From positions 496,001 to 560,000 of the forward strand of contig NZ_CP154608.1 of assembly GCF_039555325.1 (NCBI RefSeq): a stretch of 64,000 nucleotides of DNA, read 5' to 3'. Source of the DNA: Sphingomicrobium sp. XHP0239. GTDB lineage: Bacteria; Pseudomonadota; Alphaproteobacteria; Sphingomonadales; Sphingomonadaceae. Position numbers and translations under genes: made by a program. Below are positions 15,131 to 23,974 of the stretch, one piece after another. Each line of letters opens with the position of its first letter. Within the stretch, counting starts at the first letter, position 1. Below the pieces are notes generated by a model that was given only the letters and a program-made list of their open reading frames with translations, was not told where the DNA came from and did no database searches.

Positions 15131-16939
15131 TCAGAGAAAGATCGTGATCCCGAGGCACGAACCGATGCCGACGACGATATTCATCGGCAGGCCGACGCGA
15201 AGGAAGTCGGCGAAACTATAATTGCCCGCACCGTAGACCAAGGTATTGGTCTGGTATCCGATCGGCGTTGCGAAGCTGGCGCTCGCCCCGAACATCACCG
15301 CGACGATCAGCGATCGCGGATCGGTGCCGAGCTGGGTCGCCAGTGCGATGACCAGCGGCGTCATGACCACAGCCACGGCATTGTTCGTGACCGTTTCGGT
15401 CAGCACGCTGGTGATGGTGTAGATCCCGACCAGCAGGAGCAACGGCGAGGCGAGCGCGAGCGTGGGGGCGATGGTGTCGACGATCAGTTCAACGGTTCCG
15501 GCGTTCTGAAGTCCGGTCCCGAACGCGAGCATGCCAAAGATGAGCACCAGCGTATTTCCGTCGAGTGCGGCCCAGGCGTCCTCGGGTTCGATGCATCGCG
15601 TCAGCAGCACGAACCCGACGCCCGCGACGGCGAGCCCCTCGATGGGAAGACCGAAGACGGCTGCCAGCAACACTACGCCTGCGAGCGCGGCGACGGCCAG
15701 CGGGGCCTTGCGTCGGCGAAAGGGGCGAACCTGCGCCTCGCCGACGTCGGCTAGCCCGATATTCGCCTCGAGCGCACGCTGTGCATCGAGACCTGCCGCA
15801 AGGAGCAGACGATCGCCCGCGCGAACGCGCACGCTGCCGAGATCGGGACCCGCCAGATGTCGCGGTCGTGCAAGGCCGAGGACGCGGACATGCAGACGCG
15901 AGAGCAATGGAATTTCTTCCAGATGGCGACCGACGATCGGATGCGAGGTCGTGATCATCGCTTCCACAAGTTTGAGATCCGACGATCGCTCGGGGCCGTG
16001 CATTCGGATGCCCTCTCCCAGACCCGTCAATCCGACTGCCCATTCACGCCCCTCGCCGAGGGAGGCGAGTTCGACGGGCGAGGCCGCGATGACGAGCGTG
16101 TCGCTTGCGCGTAATGTCATTTCGGTGGCCCCGCTGCGCACGATCTCTCCCCCGCGACGGATGCCGACGAGCCGCACACCCTGTCGCTTTGCGAGCGGTG
16201 TCTGATCGAAGGTCAGTCCGAGATAGCGGCTGTCGGCGCCCAACTGCAGCTGGGAGAGGTATCTCATATTCTCCGCATCTTCGCCGAACCCTTGCTCGGG
16301 ACGGTCGGGGAGCAGCGATTTCCCAAACAGAAACAGAAAGAGAAGGCCGCTCGCCGCCGACGCGATGCCCACCAGACTGATCTCAAAAATTCCGAACGCC
16401 GGTTGGCCCTCCGCTTGCGCGACGCCGTCGACAAGCAGGTTCGTCGAGGTCCCGATCAGCGTGATGGTCCCCCCGAGGATCGAAATGTAAGAAAGGGGGA
16501 TGAGGAGTTGCGTGGCATTGACCCCGATCGCCTTGGCGAGCCGTTTCACAAGCGGGATCATGACGATAACCACCGGGGTGTTATTCATGAAGGCCGACGC
16601 GAACAGCGTCCCGCCGCCGACTTCGGCCGTTGCAAGGCGCGGTCGCTTCGCCGTCCGACGAATGACGTAACCGGTCACCTCTTCGAGAGCGCCGGTTCGA
16701 AGGAGCGCGCCCGACAGGATGAACATGGCGGCGATCGTGATGGGGGCGGAGTTGGAGAAAACTCCCAGAAGATCATCGACCGGCAGATAACCCAGAAGCA
16801 TGAGCGCGACCGCTCCCACCAACGCGACGACTGCAGGAGGCCGCCGCTCGAGCAGGAATGCGACGAACAGGAGGACGAGGAGGAGCAGTCCGATTTGCGC
16901 GCTGTAGGTGTCCAGAAAGACGAACGAAGCGCGGTTCAT
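15131..16939 (-). CDS. SLC13 / divalent-anion transporter family permease with two TrkA-C domains
   Basis: The 602-residue membrane protein has about six transmembrane segments in each half, flanking two soluble TrkA-C (RCK-C) domains around residues 210-370. The motif FMNNTPVVIVMIPLV and the repeat segment TNNAVAVVMTPLV are typical of SLC13/ArsB-type sodium-dependent carriers. TrkA-C-bearing members are often annotated as sulfate or dicarboxylate transporters, and the substrate here is not determined. It lies 46 bases downstream of era on the same strand, so it may be read through from the lepB-rnc-era operon. Confidence 0.88.
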   Translation of the reverse strand: MNRASFVFLDTYSAQIGLLLLVLLFVAFLLERRPPAVVALVGAVALMLLGYLPVDDLLGVFSNSAPITIAAMFILSGALLRTGALEEVTGYVIRRTAKRPRLATAEVGGGTLFASAFMNNTPVVIVMIPLVKRLAKAIGVNATQLLIPLSYISILGGTITLIGTSTNLLVDGVAQAEGQPAFGIFEISLVGIASAASGLLFLFLFGKSLLPDRPEQGFGEDAENMRYLSQLQLGADSRYLGLTFDQTPLAKRQGVRLVGIRRGGEIVRSGATEMTLRASDTLVIAASPVELASLGEGREWAVGLTGLGEGIRMHGPERSSDLKLVEAMITTSHPIVGRHLEEIPLLSRLHVRVLGLARPRHLAGPDLGSVRVRAGDRLLLAAGLDAQRALEANIGLADVGEAQVRPFRRRKAPLAVAALAGVVLLAAVFGLPIEGLAVAGVGFVLLTRCIEPEDAWAALDGNTLVLIFGMLAFGTGLQNAGTVELIVDTIAPTLALASPLLLLVGIYTITSVLTETVTNNAVAVVMTPLVIALATQLGTDPRSLIVAVMFGASASFATPIGYQTNTLVYGAGNYSFADFLRVGLPMNIVVGIGSCLGITIFL

Positions 16940-16985
16940 CGAGGCTCGACCTCAGTGGGTACGCTTGGTGGCACCGGACGACACC

Positions 16986-17879
16986 TCAGACTTTCCAGTC
17001 CAGTCCGACTTCTTCGTAGACTTCGCGGTCCTCGTCCCATTTCGCATCGACCTTCACGTGCAGGAACAGATGGACCTGCCGACCGAGATAATCGGCGATC
17101 TCGCCGCGAGCGGCCTCGCCGATCGACTTGAGCCGCGAGCCGCGTTTGCCGAGCACGATGCCTTTCTGGCTGTCGCGGGCGATGCGGATCTGCTGGTGGA
17201 TGGCGGTCGAACCGTCGGGGCGGTCTTCCCATTTTTCGGTGACGACGGCGCTGGCGTAGGGAAGTTCCTGGTGCAACTGCGCGTAGAGCTGTTCGCGGGT
17301 CAGTTCGGCGGCGATCATCCGGTCGGTCGCGTCGGAAAGTTGATCCTCGGGGAAATGCCACGGCCCTTCCGGCATCGCGTCGGCGAGATGCCGTTTCAAC
17401 TCGGGGACGCCCTCTCCGCGAAGCGCGTCGGTGAAGAAGATTTCTTCGGGATCGAGACGATCGGACAACGGCTGCGCGAGTTTGAGGAGCTTGTGCTTCT
17501 TGGTCAGATCGACCTTGTTCAGCACGAGAATCTTGGGTTCGGGGCGACGTTCCGCGCCCTCCAGCAGCATTTCGTCGCGCTTGCCGATACCGGTCGAAGC
17601 ATCGATCATCAGAACGAGCCGGTCGGCGTCTTCGGCCCCGTCCCACGCGGCCTTGACCATCGCGCGGTCGAGGCGCCTACCGGGAGCGAAGATTCCGGGC
17701 GTGTCGAGAAGCAGAAGTTGCGTCTGTTCGTGGATGGCGATGCCCATCAGCCGGGTGCGCGTCGTCTGCGCCTTGGGCGAGGTGATCGCGACCTTCTGTC
17801 CCACCAGCGAATTGACGAGCGTCGACTTGCCCGCGTTGGGCGCGCCGAGAATGGCGACAAGGCCGCAGGATTGGGTCAT
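16986..17879 (-). CDS. era: GTPase Era
   Basis: Era is a GTPase that binds the 3' end of 16S rRNA during 30S assembly. The G1 loop GAPNAGKST, the switch region TTRTRLMGI, G3 DTPG and G4 NKVD are all present in the first ~180 residues. The C-terminal KH domain shows GKRGSRLKSIGEAARGEI. Length of 297 residues is normal. The start ATG 17879 overlaps the rnc stop as ATGA. The order lepB-rnc-era is the classical one. Confidence 0.98.
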   Translation of the reverse strand: MTQSCGLVAILGAPNAGKSTLVNSLVGQKVAITSPKAQTTRTRLMGIAIHEQTQLLLLDTPGIFAPGRRLDRAMVKAAWDGAEDADRLVLMIDASTGIGKRDEMLLEGAERRPEPKILVLNKVDLTKKHKLLKLAQPLSDRLDPEEIFFTDALRGEGVPELKRHLADAMPEGPWHFPEDQLSDATDRMIAAELTREQLYAQLHQELPYASAVVTEKWEDRPDGSTAIHQQIRIARDSQKGIVLGKRGSRLKSIGEAARGEIADYLGRQVHLFLHVKVDAKWDEDREVYEEVGLDWKV

Positions 17880-18562
17880 CGGGTCAGTTCCTCGAGAAGA
17901 GCGGCGGCGGCGGCGGTTTCGGCTTCCTGCTTGCTGGCCCCTTCGGCTTCGGCACTCTGTCCGCTGCGTAAGCTCGCGCGGACGGTGAAGCGGGGGGCAT
18001 GGGGCGGGCCCTTGGTGGAAAGATGATCGTAGGCGGGTGCGCCGAGGTTGCGCGCGGCGGCGAGTTCCTGGAGCCCCGACTTGGGATGGACGGGGGCGCG
18101 GCGTTGCCCGTCGAGCCAGCCCTTCCAATGGGTACGGACAAACTCGTCGCAGGCCTCGAGCCCGGCATCGAGATAGAGCGCTCCCAGCAAGGCTTCGACC
18201 ACGTCGCCGATGACATTTTCGGACAATTGTGCCTTGTCGTCGCGCGCCTGGCGACCGAGACGAACGTGATCGGGAAGCCCCATGGCGCGACCGACCTCGG
18301 CGCAGGTTTCGCGTGCGACGAGGGCATTGAAACGACGGGCGATCTTGCCTTCCGGTTCCTGCGGGAACCGCTCGTAGAGCCAACCCGCGACGACAAGGCC
18401 GAGAACCCGGTCGCCGAGGAATTCGAGCCGCTCGTAGCTGGCGGCGCCCTTCTGCGTGCTGGCGTGACTGCCATGAGTCAGCGCGGCGAGGAAAAGCGCG
18501 GGATCGTGCGGATTGCGGTCGAACCAGCCCTTGGCCAGCCGGGCGGCGTCGTCAGTCTCCAT
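17876..18562 (-). CDS. rnc: Ribonuclease III
   Basis: RNase III cleaves double-stranded RNA in rRNA processing and mRNA turnover. The catalytic signature ERLEFLGDRVLG is near residues 43-54, a second acidic cluster is in ENVIGDVVEALLGALYLD, and a double-stranded RNA-binding domain fills the last ~70 residues (SGLQELAAARNLGAPAYD...EAEGASKQEAETAAA). It is 228 residues, standard for the family. I chose ATG 18562, which overlaps the lepB end by 11 bases, because the conserved fold starts there. The frame stays open further upstream inside lepB. Confidence 0.97.
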   Translation of the reverse strand: METDDAARLAKGWFDRNPHDPALFLAALTHGSHASTQKGAASYERLEFLGDRVLGLVVAGWLYERFPQEPEGKIARRFNALVARETCAEVGRAMGLPDHVRLGRQARDDKAQLSENVIGDVVEALLGALYLDAGLEACDEFVRTHWKGWLDGQRRAPVHPKSGLQELAAARNLGAPAYDHLSTKGPPHAPRFTVRASLRSGQSAEAEGASKQEAETAAAAALLEELTR

Positions 18563-19421
18563 AACCCATGCCGATCCGGTCCCAGCGAGCGGCGGAGAAC
18601 CACGTCCAGGGCAGGAGCAGGTTGGCGCTTCCGTCGGTGGACCAGAAATTGAATTCGGCGCGGCCGACGATATTCTCGTGCGGCACCATGCCGACGCCGC
18701 CGCCGATGGGGAGGAAGCGGCTGTCGAGGCTGTCGTCGCGATTGTCACCCATCAGGAAGAAATGGCCGGCGGGGACGGTGATCGGCGCTCGGTCGTCGCC
18801 CGGGCTTCCCGTGAGCTGATCGAGCACCTGATAGCTTCGGCCACCCGGAAGGATCTCGCGATAGGCGGGATAAAGGCACAGTTGGCTGCCGTCGGGGCCG
18901 GGCTGGATGAAGCGCGAGCCGCCCTGTACGACGCGGCACGGGCTGTTGGGGCTGACGGTCATCGCATAGTCGCGTTCGAGACGCTGGCGCTCGAGCAATT
19001 CGCCGTTCAGAACGACGCGGCCCTCGCGGATCTCGATCCGGTCGCCGGGAAGGCCGATGACGCGCTTCACGAAATCGGTGTCTTCCTGACCCGTCGGGCG
19101 GAACACGACGACGTCGCCGCGTTCGGGTGCGTCGGCGAAGACGCGGCCCTCGAAACTGGGAATGCCGAAGGGAAAACTGTAGCTGGAATAGCCGTAGGGC
19201 CATTTGGATACGAACAGATGGTCGCCGATCTGCATGGTCGGCAACATCGAGCCCGACGGAATCGAGAAGGGCGCGACGATGAAGCTGCGCAGGATCCATG
19301 CGAACAGCGCGAGGCCGAGAATGAAGCGCAGCAGCGAGCCGACGCTTTCCTCCTTCTTCGCCTTCTTCTTTTTTTCCGGCACGGGCGCGGTGGCCGGGTC
19401 GTCGGTTCGGGTCTCTTCCAT
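18552..19421 (-). CDS. lepB: Signal peptidase I
   Basis: LepB removes signal peptides from exported proteins at the inner membrane. A charged, lysine-rich N-terminus (KKKKAKKEE) precedes one transmembrane segment near residues 29-50. The catalytic serine lies in IPSGSMLPTM and the general-base lysine in DFVKRVIGLPGD. The C-terminal box GDNRDDSLDSR is also present. Length is 289 residues. It is the first gene of the leftward lepB-rnc-era operon and diverges from pgi with about 80 bases between. Confidence 0.97.
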   Translation of the reverse strand: MEETRTDDPATAPVPEKKKKAKKEESVGSLLRFILGLALFAWILRSFIVAPFSIPSGSMLPTMQIGDHLFVSKWPYGYSSYSFPFGIPSFEGRVFADAPERGDVVVFRPTGQEDTDFVKRVIGLPGDRIEIREGRVVLNGELLERQRLERDYAMTVSPNSPCRVVQGGSRFIQPGPDGSQLCLYPAYREILPGGRSYQVLDQLTGSPGDDRAPITVPAGHFFLMGDNRDDSLDSRFLPIGGGVGMVPHENIVGRAEFNFWSTDGSANLLLPWTWFSAARWDRIGMGYGD

Positions 19422-19500
19422 CGTCTTTCCCTTTCGATAGGTCGCGCCACGAGGTCAAGCGGGGATGGCATTTGGTTCGTCGGGCGGTAAGGAAGGCTCG

Positions 19501-21039
19501 ATGACCGACACCCCATACGACCCCGGCGAGGACACAAGCTCTCGCGCCGCCGCCTTTTCCGCCATCGCCAATTACGAGGGGCCGCCGCTGGGCGCGCTGT
19601 TCGACGCCGAGCCGGACCGGCTGGAGCGGATGATGATCGAGGATGCGGGGCTGACCTTCGATTTCTCCAAGACGCATCTCGACGCCGACCTGATGGAAAT
19701 GTTCGAGGCGCTGGCCGGTGCGGTCGATCTGGAAGGGGCGCGCAAGCAACTGTTCTCGGGTGCCGAGATCAACGCGAGCGAGGGGCGGGCGGCAACCCAT
19801 GTCGCCGAACGCGGCGAGGGAGCGGATGCCGACAACCAGCTAGCCGCCAAGTTCCGCCAACGGGTGCGCAGCCTGCTCGACGCGATCGAGGGCGAGGCGT
19901 TCGGCGAGGTCGACGCGATCGTCCATATCGGGATCGGCGGATCGGTGCTGGGTCCCGCACTTGTGGTCGATGCATTGGGGCGCGAGGGGGCGAACGTCGA
20001 CCTTCGGTTCGTCGCCAACGTCGACGGCGAGGCGATGGACGAAGCGCTGATTGGGCTGGACCCCGACACGACATTGATCGTTGCCGTGTCGAAGAGTTTC
20101 ACCACCATCGAGACGCTGACCAACATGGGTGCGGCGATCGACTGGCTGGAAGGGGCGGGGGTCGAGGATCCGTATGGGCGGCTGATCGCCGTGACCGCAA
20201 ACCCCGAAAAGGCGATCGAGCACGGGATCGACGAAACGCGAATTCTGCCGTTCGCCGAAAGCGTCGGCGGGCGTTATTCTTTGTGGAGTTCGGTCGGCGT
20301 TTCGATCGCGATCGCGCTGGGCTTCGACAAGTTCGAGGAACTGTTGGAAGGCGCGGCGGCGATGGACCGTCATTTCAAGCTGAAACCGCTTGCCAGGAAT
20401 GCACCGGTCGTCGCGGCGTTCGGCGATCTGTATTATACCCGCAACCGCGGGGCCGAAACGCGCGCGATCTTTCCTTATGACGAACGGCTGCGTCTGCTGC
20501 CGCTTTACCTTCAGCAACTAGTGATGGAATCGAACGGCAAGACCGTCGACACCGACGACCAGCCGATCGACGGACCGACGTCGGCGATCCTGTGGGGCGG
20601 GGTGGGGACCGACGCGCAGCACGCCGTGTTTCAGCTGCTGCACCAGGGAAGCCATCTCGTGCCGGTCGAGTTCATCGCGGTCGTCGAGAGCGAGCACAGC
20701 CAGGACCCGCGCCAGCATCGCCAGCTGCTCCTCAATGCGTTCGCGCAAGGCGCCGCCTTGATGGCGGGGCGAGAGAGCGAGGAGATGGCGCGCAGCTATC
20801 CCGGCGACCGTCCTTCGACGACGATCCTGATCGACAGGTTGAGCCCCGAACGGCTGGGCGCGCTGATCGCTTTCTACGAGCATCGCACATTCGTCGAGGC
20901 GGTGCTTCTGGGCATCAACCCCTACGACCAGTTCGGGGTGGAGCTGGGCAAGGACATGGCGCGCAGTATCGACGACCCCGAAACCCGCAAGGATATGGAC
21001 GCGTCGACGCGCGCGCTGATCGAGAAGGCCGGACTATGA
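19501..21039 (+). CDS. pgi: Glucose-6-phosphate isomerase
   Basis: Pgi interconverts glucose-6-phosphate and fructose-6-phosphate. Family segments include IGIGGSVLGPALVVDAL, the phosphate-binding VSKSFTTIETL, the PGI signature around FPYDERLRLLPLYLQQLVME with SNGK, and GVGTDAQHAVFQLLHQG containing the catalytic histidine. It is 512 residues long. I chose ATG 19501, preceded by AAGGAAGG; an upstream in-frame start at 19465 has no support. The stop overlaps the gor start as ATGA, beginning a four-gene coupled operon. Confidence 0.97.
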   Translation: MTDTPYDPGEDTSSRAAAFSAIANYEGPPLGALFDAEPDRLERMMIEDAGLTFDFSKTHLDADLMEMFEALAGAVDLEGARKQLFSGAEINASEGRAATHVAERGEGADADNQLAAKFRQRVRSLLDAIEGEAFGEVDAIVHIGIGGSVLGPALVVDALGREGANVDLRFVANVDGEAMDEALIGLDPDTTLIVAVSKSFTTIETLTNMGAAIDWLEGAGVEDPYGRLIAVTANPEKAIEHGIDETRILPFAESVGGRYSLWSSVGVSIAIALGFDKFEELLEGAAAMDRHFKLKPLARNAPVVAAFGDLYYTRNRGAETRAIFPYDERLRLLPLYLQQLVMESNGKTVDTDDQPIDGPTSAILWGGVGTDAQHAVFQLLHQGSHLVPVEFIAVVESEHSQDPRQHRQLLLNAFAQGAALMAGRESEEMARSYPGDRPSTTILIDRLSPERLGALIAFYEHRTFVEAVLLGINPYDQFGVELGKDMARSIDDPETRKDMDASTRALIEKAGL

Positions 21040-22388
21040 GTGACGAGTATGACTACGACCTGTTCGTGATCGGCGCGGGATCGGGCGGCGTCCGGGCGGC
21101 GCGTATCTCCGCGAGCCACGGCGCGAAGGTTGCGATCGCCGAGGAATATCGGGTCGGCGGGACGTGCGTTATCCGGGGGTGCGTTCCCAAAAAGCTGCTC
21201 GTTTTCGGTGCCCAGTTCGCGGAGGATCTCGAGGACTGCCAGCGGTTCGGTTGGGACATCGACGAGCCCGAATTCAGCTGGGAGAAGCTGCGCGACAACG
21301 TCGCGGACGAGGTCGACCGGCTGGAAGGGCTGTATCGCGATACGTTGGAAGGCAACGACGTCCAAGTCTTCGATTGCCGGGCGCGGTTGAAAGGGGGTCA
21401 CGAGATCGACGTCGACGGCAAGACGGTAACCGCCAAGAACATCCTCATCGCCGTGGGCGCACGGCCGCGCATGCCCGAAATCGAGGGTTGCAAGGAACAT
21501 GCGATCGTGTCGAACGACGTGTTCAAGCTCAAGAAGCTGCCCAAACGGATCGCGATCGCGGGCGGTGGCTATATCGCGAATGAATTTGCAGGCATTTTCA
21601 ACGAGTTCGGATCGAAGGTCACGATCATCAATCGGGGCGACACCATCCTGAGGGGGTATGACGAACAGCTGCGTGACCGGCTGCTCCAAATCTCGATGAC
21701 CAAGGGCATCCGCTTCGAGTTCAACACCCGCCCCACGAAGATCGAGAAGCAGGACGATGGCTGCATCAAGCTGCACATGAGCGATTGCGAGGATATCGTG
21801 GTCGACGAGGTTCTGTTCGCGGTGGGCCGCGTCCCCAATACGTCGGACCTAGGGCTGGAAGATGCGGGCGTCGAAATGGACGACGAGGGCGCGATCAAGG
21901 TCGACGACTATTCGCGCACCAACGTCGATCACATCTACGCCGTCGGCGACGTCACCGATCGCATGCAACTGACCCCCATCGCCATTCGCGAGGGCCATTG
22001 CGTGGCCGACAATCTGTTCGATGGCGGGGATCGCAAGGTCGATTACGGGTGCGTGCCGAGCGCGGTCTATTCGCACCCGCCGATCGCGGCGGTCGGGATG
22101 ACCGAGAGCGAGGCGCGCGACAAATTGGGCGGCGCCTACAAGACCTATACCAGCGACTTTCGCGCGATGAAGAACGTATTGGCCGGTCGCAACGAACGGT
22201 CGCTCTACAAGATCATTACCGACGCCAATACCGATCGGATCGTCGGCGTGCACATGATCGGCCCGGAAAGCCCCGAGATCCTCCAGACGGCGGCGATCGC
22301 GGTGAAGGCGGGACTGACCAAGGAGCAGTGGGACGAAACCGTCGCGCTGCATCCCACGATGGCGGAAGAACTGGTCCTGATGCGCTGA
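21036..22388 (+). CDS. gor: Glutathione-disulfide reductase
   Basis: Gor uses NADPH and FAD to reduce glutathione disulfide. The FAD-binding GAGSGGVRAAR is near residues 13-23. The redox disulfide is Cys44/Cys49 in GGTCVIRGCVPKK, and the C-terminal catalytic histidine lies in LHPTMAEELV. The NADP-binding GGGYIANEFAGIF is in the middle. Length of 450 residues is typical. The start overlaps the pgi stop, and its own stop overlaps the next start as TGATG. It probably supplies GSH for the GST enzymes elsewhere in the window. Confidence 0.96.
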   Translation: MSDEYDYDLFVIGAGSGGVRAARISASHGAKVAIAEEYRVGGTCVIRGCVPKKLLVFGAQFAEDLEDCQRFGWDIDEPEFSWEKLRDNVADEVDRLEGLYRDTLEGNDVQVFDCRARLKGGHEIDVDGKTVTAKNILIAVGARPRMPEIEGCKEHAIVSNDVFKLKKLPKRIAIAGGGYIANEFAGIFNEFGSKVTIINRGDTILRGYDEQLRDRLLQISMTKGIRFEFNTRPTKIEKQDDGCIKLHMSDCEDIVVDEVLFAVGRVPNTSDLGLEDAGVEMDDEGAIKVDDYSRTNVDHIYAVGDVTDRMQLTPIAIREGHCVADNLFDGGDRKVDYGCVPSAVYSHPPIAAVGMTESEARDKLGGAYKTYTSDFRAMKNVLAGRNERSLYKIITDANTDRIVGVHMIGPESPEILQTAAIAVKAGLTKEQWDETVALHPTMAEELVLMR

Positions 22389-23974
22389 TGCACGACGCGG
22401 TCATCATCGGGGCCGGTCATAACGGCCTCGTATGCGGTTATTTCCTGGCGAAGCGTGGACTGGACGTCGTGCTGCTGGAGGCTGCGGACACGGTCGGCGG
22501 CGGCGCGGTGACCGACGAATTCCATCCCGGTTACCGCAACAGCGCGGCAAGCTATACGGTCAGCCTGCTGCAGCCCAAGATCATCCGCGAAATGCAACTC
22601 GAACGCCACGGTCTCGAAATCGTGTTGCGCAAGGTGGACAATTTCCTGCCGACCCGGGGAGCGGACTATCTGCTCGCGGGGCGGGACGGGCTGACACGGG
22701 CCGAACTGGTGCGGCATCACAGGGCCGACGGTCCCGCCTATGATGCCTACGAGGCCGAATTGCGAGCGCTGGTGGCCCTCGTGCGCCAATGGATGCTCAA
22801 GGCACCCCCGCGGGCGAAGCGGGAAGTGTCGAACCTCACCGACTGGTTGCGGCTGGGACGCGATCTGGTCGGGATGAGCGCGGGAGAGGTGGAGACGCTG
22901 GCCGCCTTCTTCACCAAGAGTGCTGGGGACATTCTCGACGCGCGGTTCGAGGGGAAACTGGCCAAAGCCTTGTTCGGGTTCGACGGGATCGTGGGTCACT
23001 TTGCGTCGCCCTACGAGCCCGGGGCCGCCTACGTTCTTCTTCATCATCTGCTCGGCGAGGCGGCTGGCGTCGAGGGCGCGTGGGGGCATGCGATCGGAGG
23101 GATGGGCTCCATCACGCAGGCGATGGCGCGCGCGGTCCGGGAGGCGGGCGGCGACATTCGCCTGTCGAGCGCGGTCGAGGAAGTGCTGGTCGAGGGCGAC
23201 CGCGCGGTCGGGGTGGTGGCGGGCGGCCGGACCCTCCGCGCACGCACGGTGATTTCGAACGCCAATCCCCGATTGCTGGCCGAGCATCTGCTGCCCGACG
23301 GCGCGCTTCCCAAGCCGGCAGCGACGCATTTCCGGCATTGGGCCTGCGAAAGCGCGACCTTCCGCATGAACGTGGCGCTGGAACGATTGCCGAATTTCAC
23401 CAGCCTTCCGGGGAGGGGCAAGCATCTGACGGCGGGAATCGTGATGGGGCCGAGCCTCGACCACATGGCGCGCGCCCATGCGAGCGCGGTGCTCGATGGC
23501 TGGTCGGCCGATCCGGTCATCGAAATGCTGGTGCCATCGACGCTCGATCCGGGTCTCGCGCCTCGTCACGGCCATGTCGCGAGCCTGTTCTGTCAGCATT
23601 TCCGCTACAGTCTTCCCGGCGGGCGATCGTGGGATGCGGTGCGCGAGGAGGCGGCGGATCATGTCCTCGCGACGGTCGATCGCTATGCACCGGGGTTTGC
23701 CGACAGCGTGATCGCGCGGCAGATCCATTCGCCAGCCGACCTGGAATCGCGGTTCGGTCTCATCGGCGGAGATATCTTTCACGGCAAGATGACGCTCGAC
23801 CAGATCTTTTCCGCTCGGCCGCGGCTGGGGGATCCGGCGTACCGAATGGCGGTCGACGGACTGTATCTGTGCGGGGCAGGGGCGCATCCGGGCGGGGGAG
23901 TGACGGGAGCGCCGGGACACAATGCAGCGCGCGCGGTCTGGGCCGATCGTCGCAAATGGAGGAAAGCGGCATGA
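22388..23974 (+). CDS. NAD(P)/FAD-dependent oxidoreductase (phytoene desaturase/PYROXD2-like)
   Basis: The 528-residue protein has an N-terminal dinucleotide-binding loop IIGAGHNGLVCGYFLAKRG followed by VVLLEAADTVGGGAVTDE, and the C-terminal FAD segment LYLCGAGAHPGGGVTGAPGHNAA. This architecture belongs to the amine oxidase/phytoene desaturase superfamily, PYROXD2-like branch, whose substrates are mostly unknown. Carotenoid desaturases lie nearby in this superfamily, but no other carotenoid gene is present here. Start and stop overlap gor (TGATG) and the CoA-transferase gene (ATGA), so the four genes appear translationally coupled. Confidence 0.88.
   Translation: MHDAVIIGAGHNGLVCGYFLAKRGLDVVLLEAADTVGGGAVTDEFHPGYRNSAASYTVSLLQPKIIREMQLERHGLEIVLRKVDNFLPTRGADYLLAGRDGLTRAELVRHHRADGPAYDAYEAELRALVALVRQWMLKAPPRAKREVSNLTDWLRLGRDLVGMSAGEVETLAAFFTKSAGDILDARFEGKLAKALFGFDGIVGHFASPYEPGAAYVLLHHLLGEAAGVEGAWGHAIGGMGSITQAMARAVREAGGDIRLSSAVEEVLVEGDRAVGVVAGGRTLRARTVISNANPRLLAEHLLPDGALPKPAATHFRHWACESATFRMNVALERLPNFTSLPGRGKHLTAGIVMGPSLDHMARAHASAVLDGWSADPVIEMLVPSTLDPGLAPRHGHVASLFCQHFRYSLPGGRSWDAVREEAADHVLATVDRYAPGFADSVIARQIHSPADLESRFGLIGGDIFHGKMTLDQIFSARPRLGDPAYRMAVDGLYLCGAGAHPGGGVTGAPGHNAARAVWADRRKWRKAA

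Noticed and set aside
22388..23974. Carotenoid phytoene desaturase
   Set aside because: The fold fits the superfamily, but the sequence is closer to PYROXD2-like proteins and no crtB, crtY or other carotenoid gene is present.
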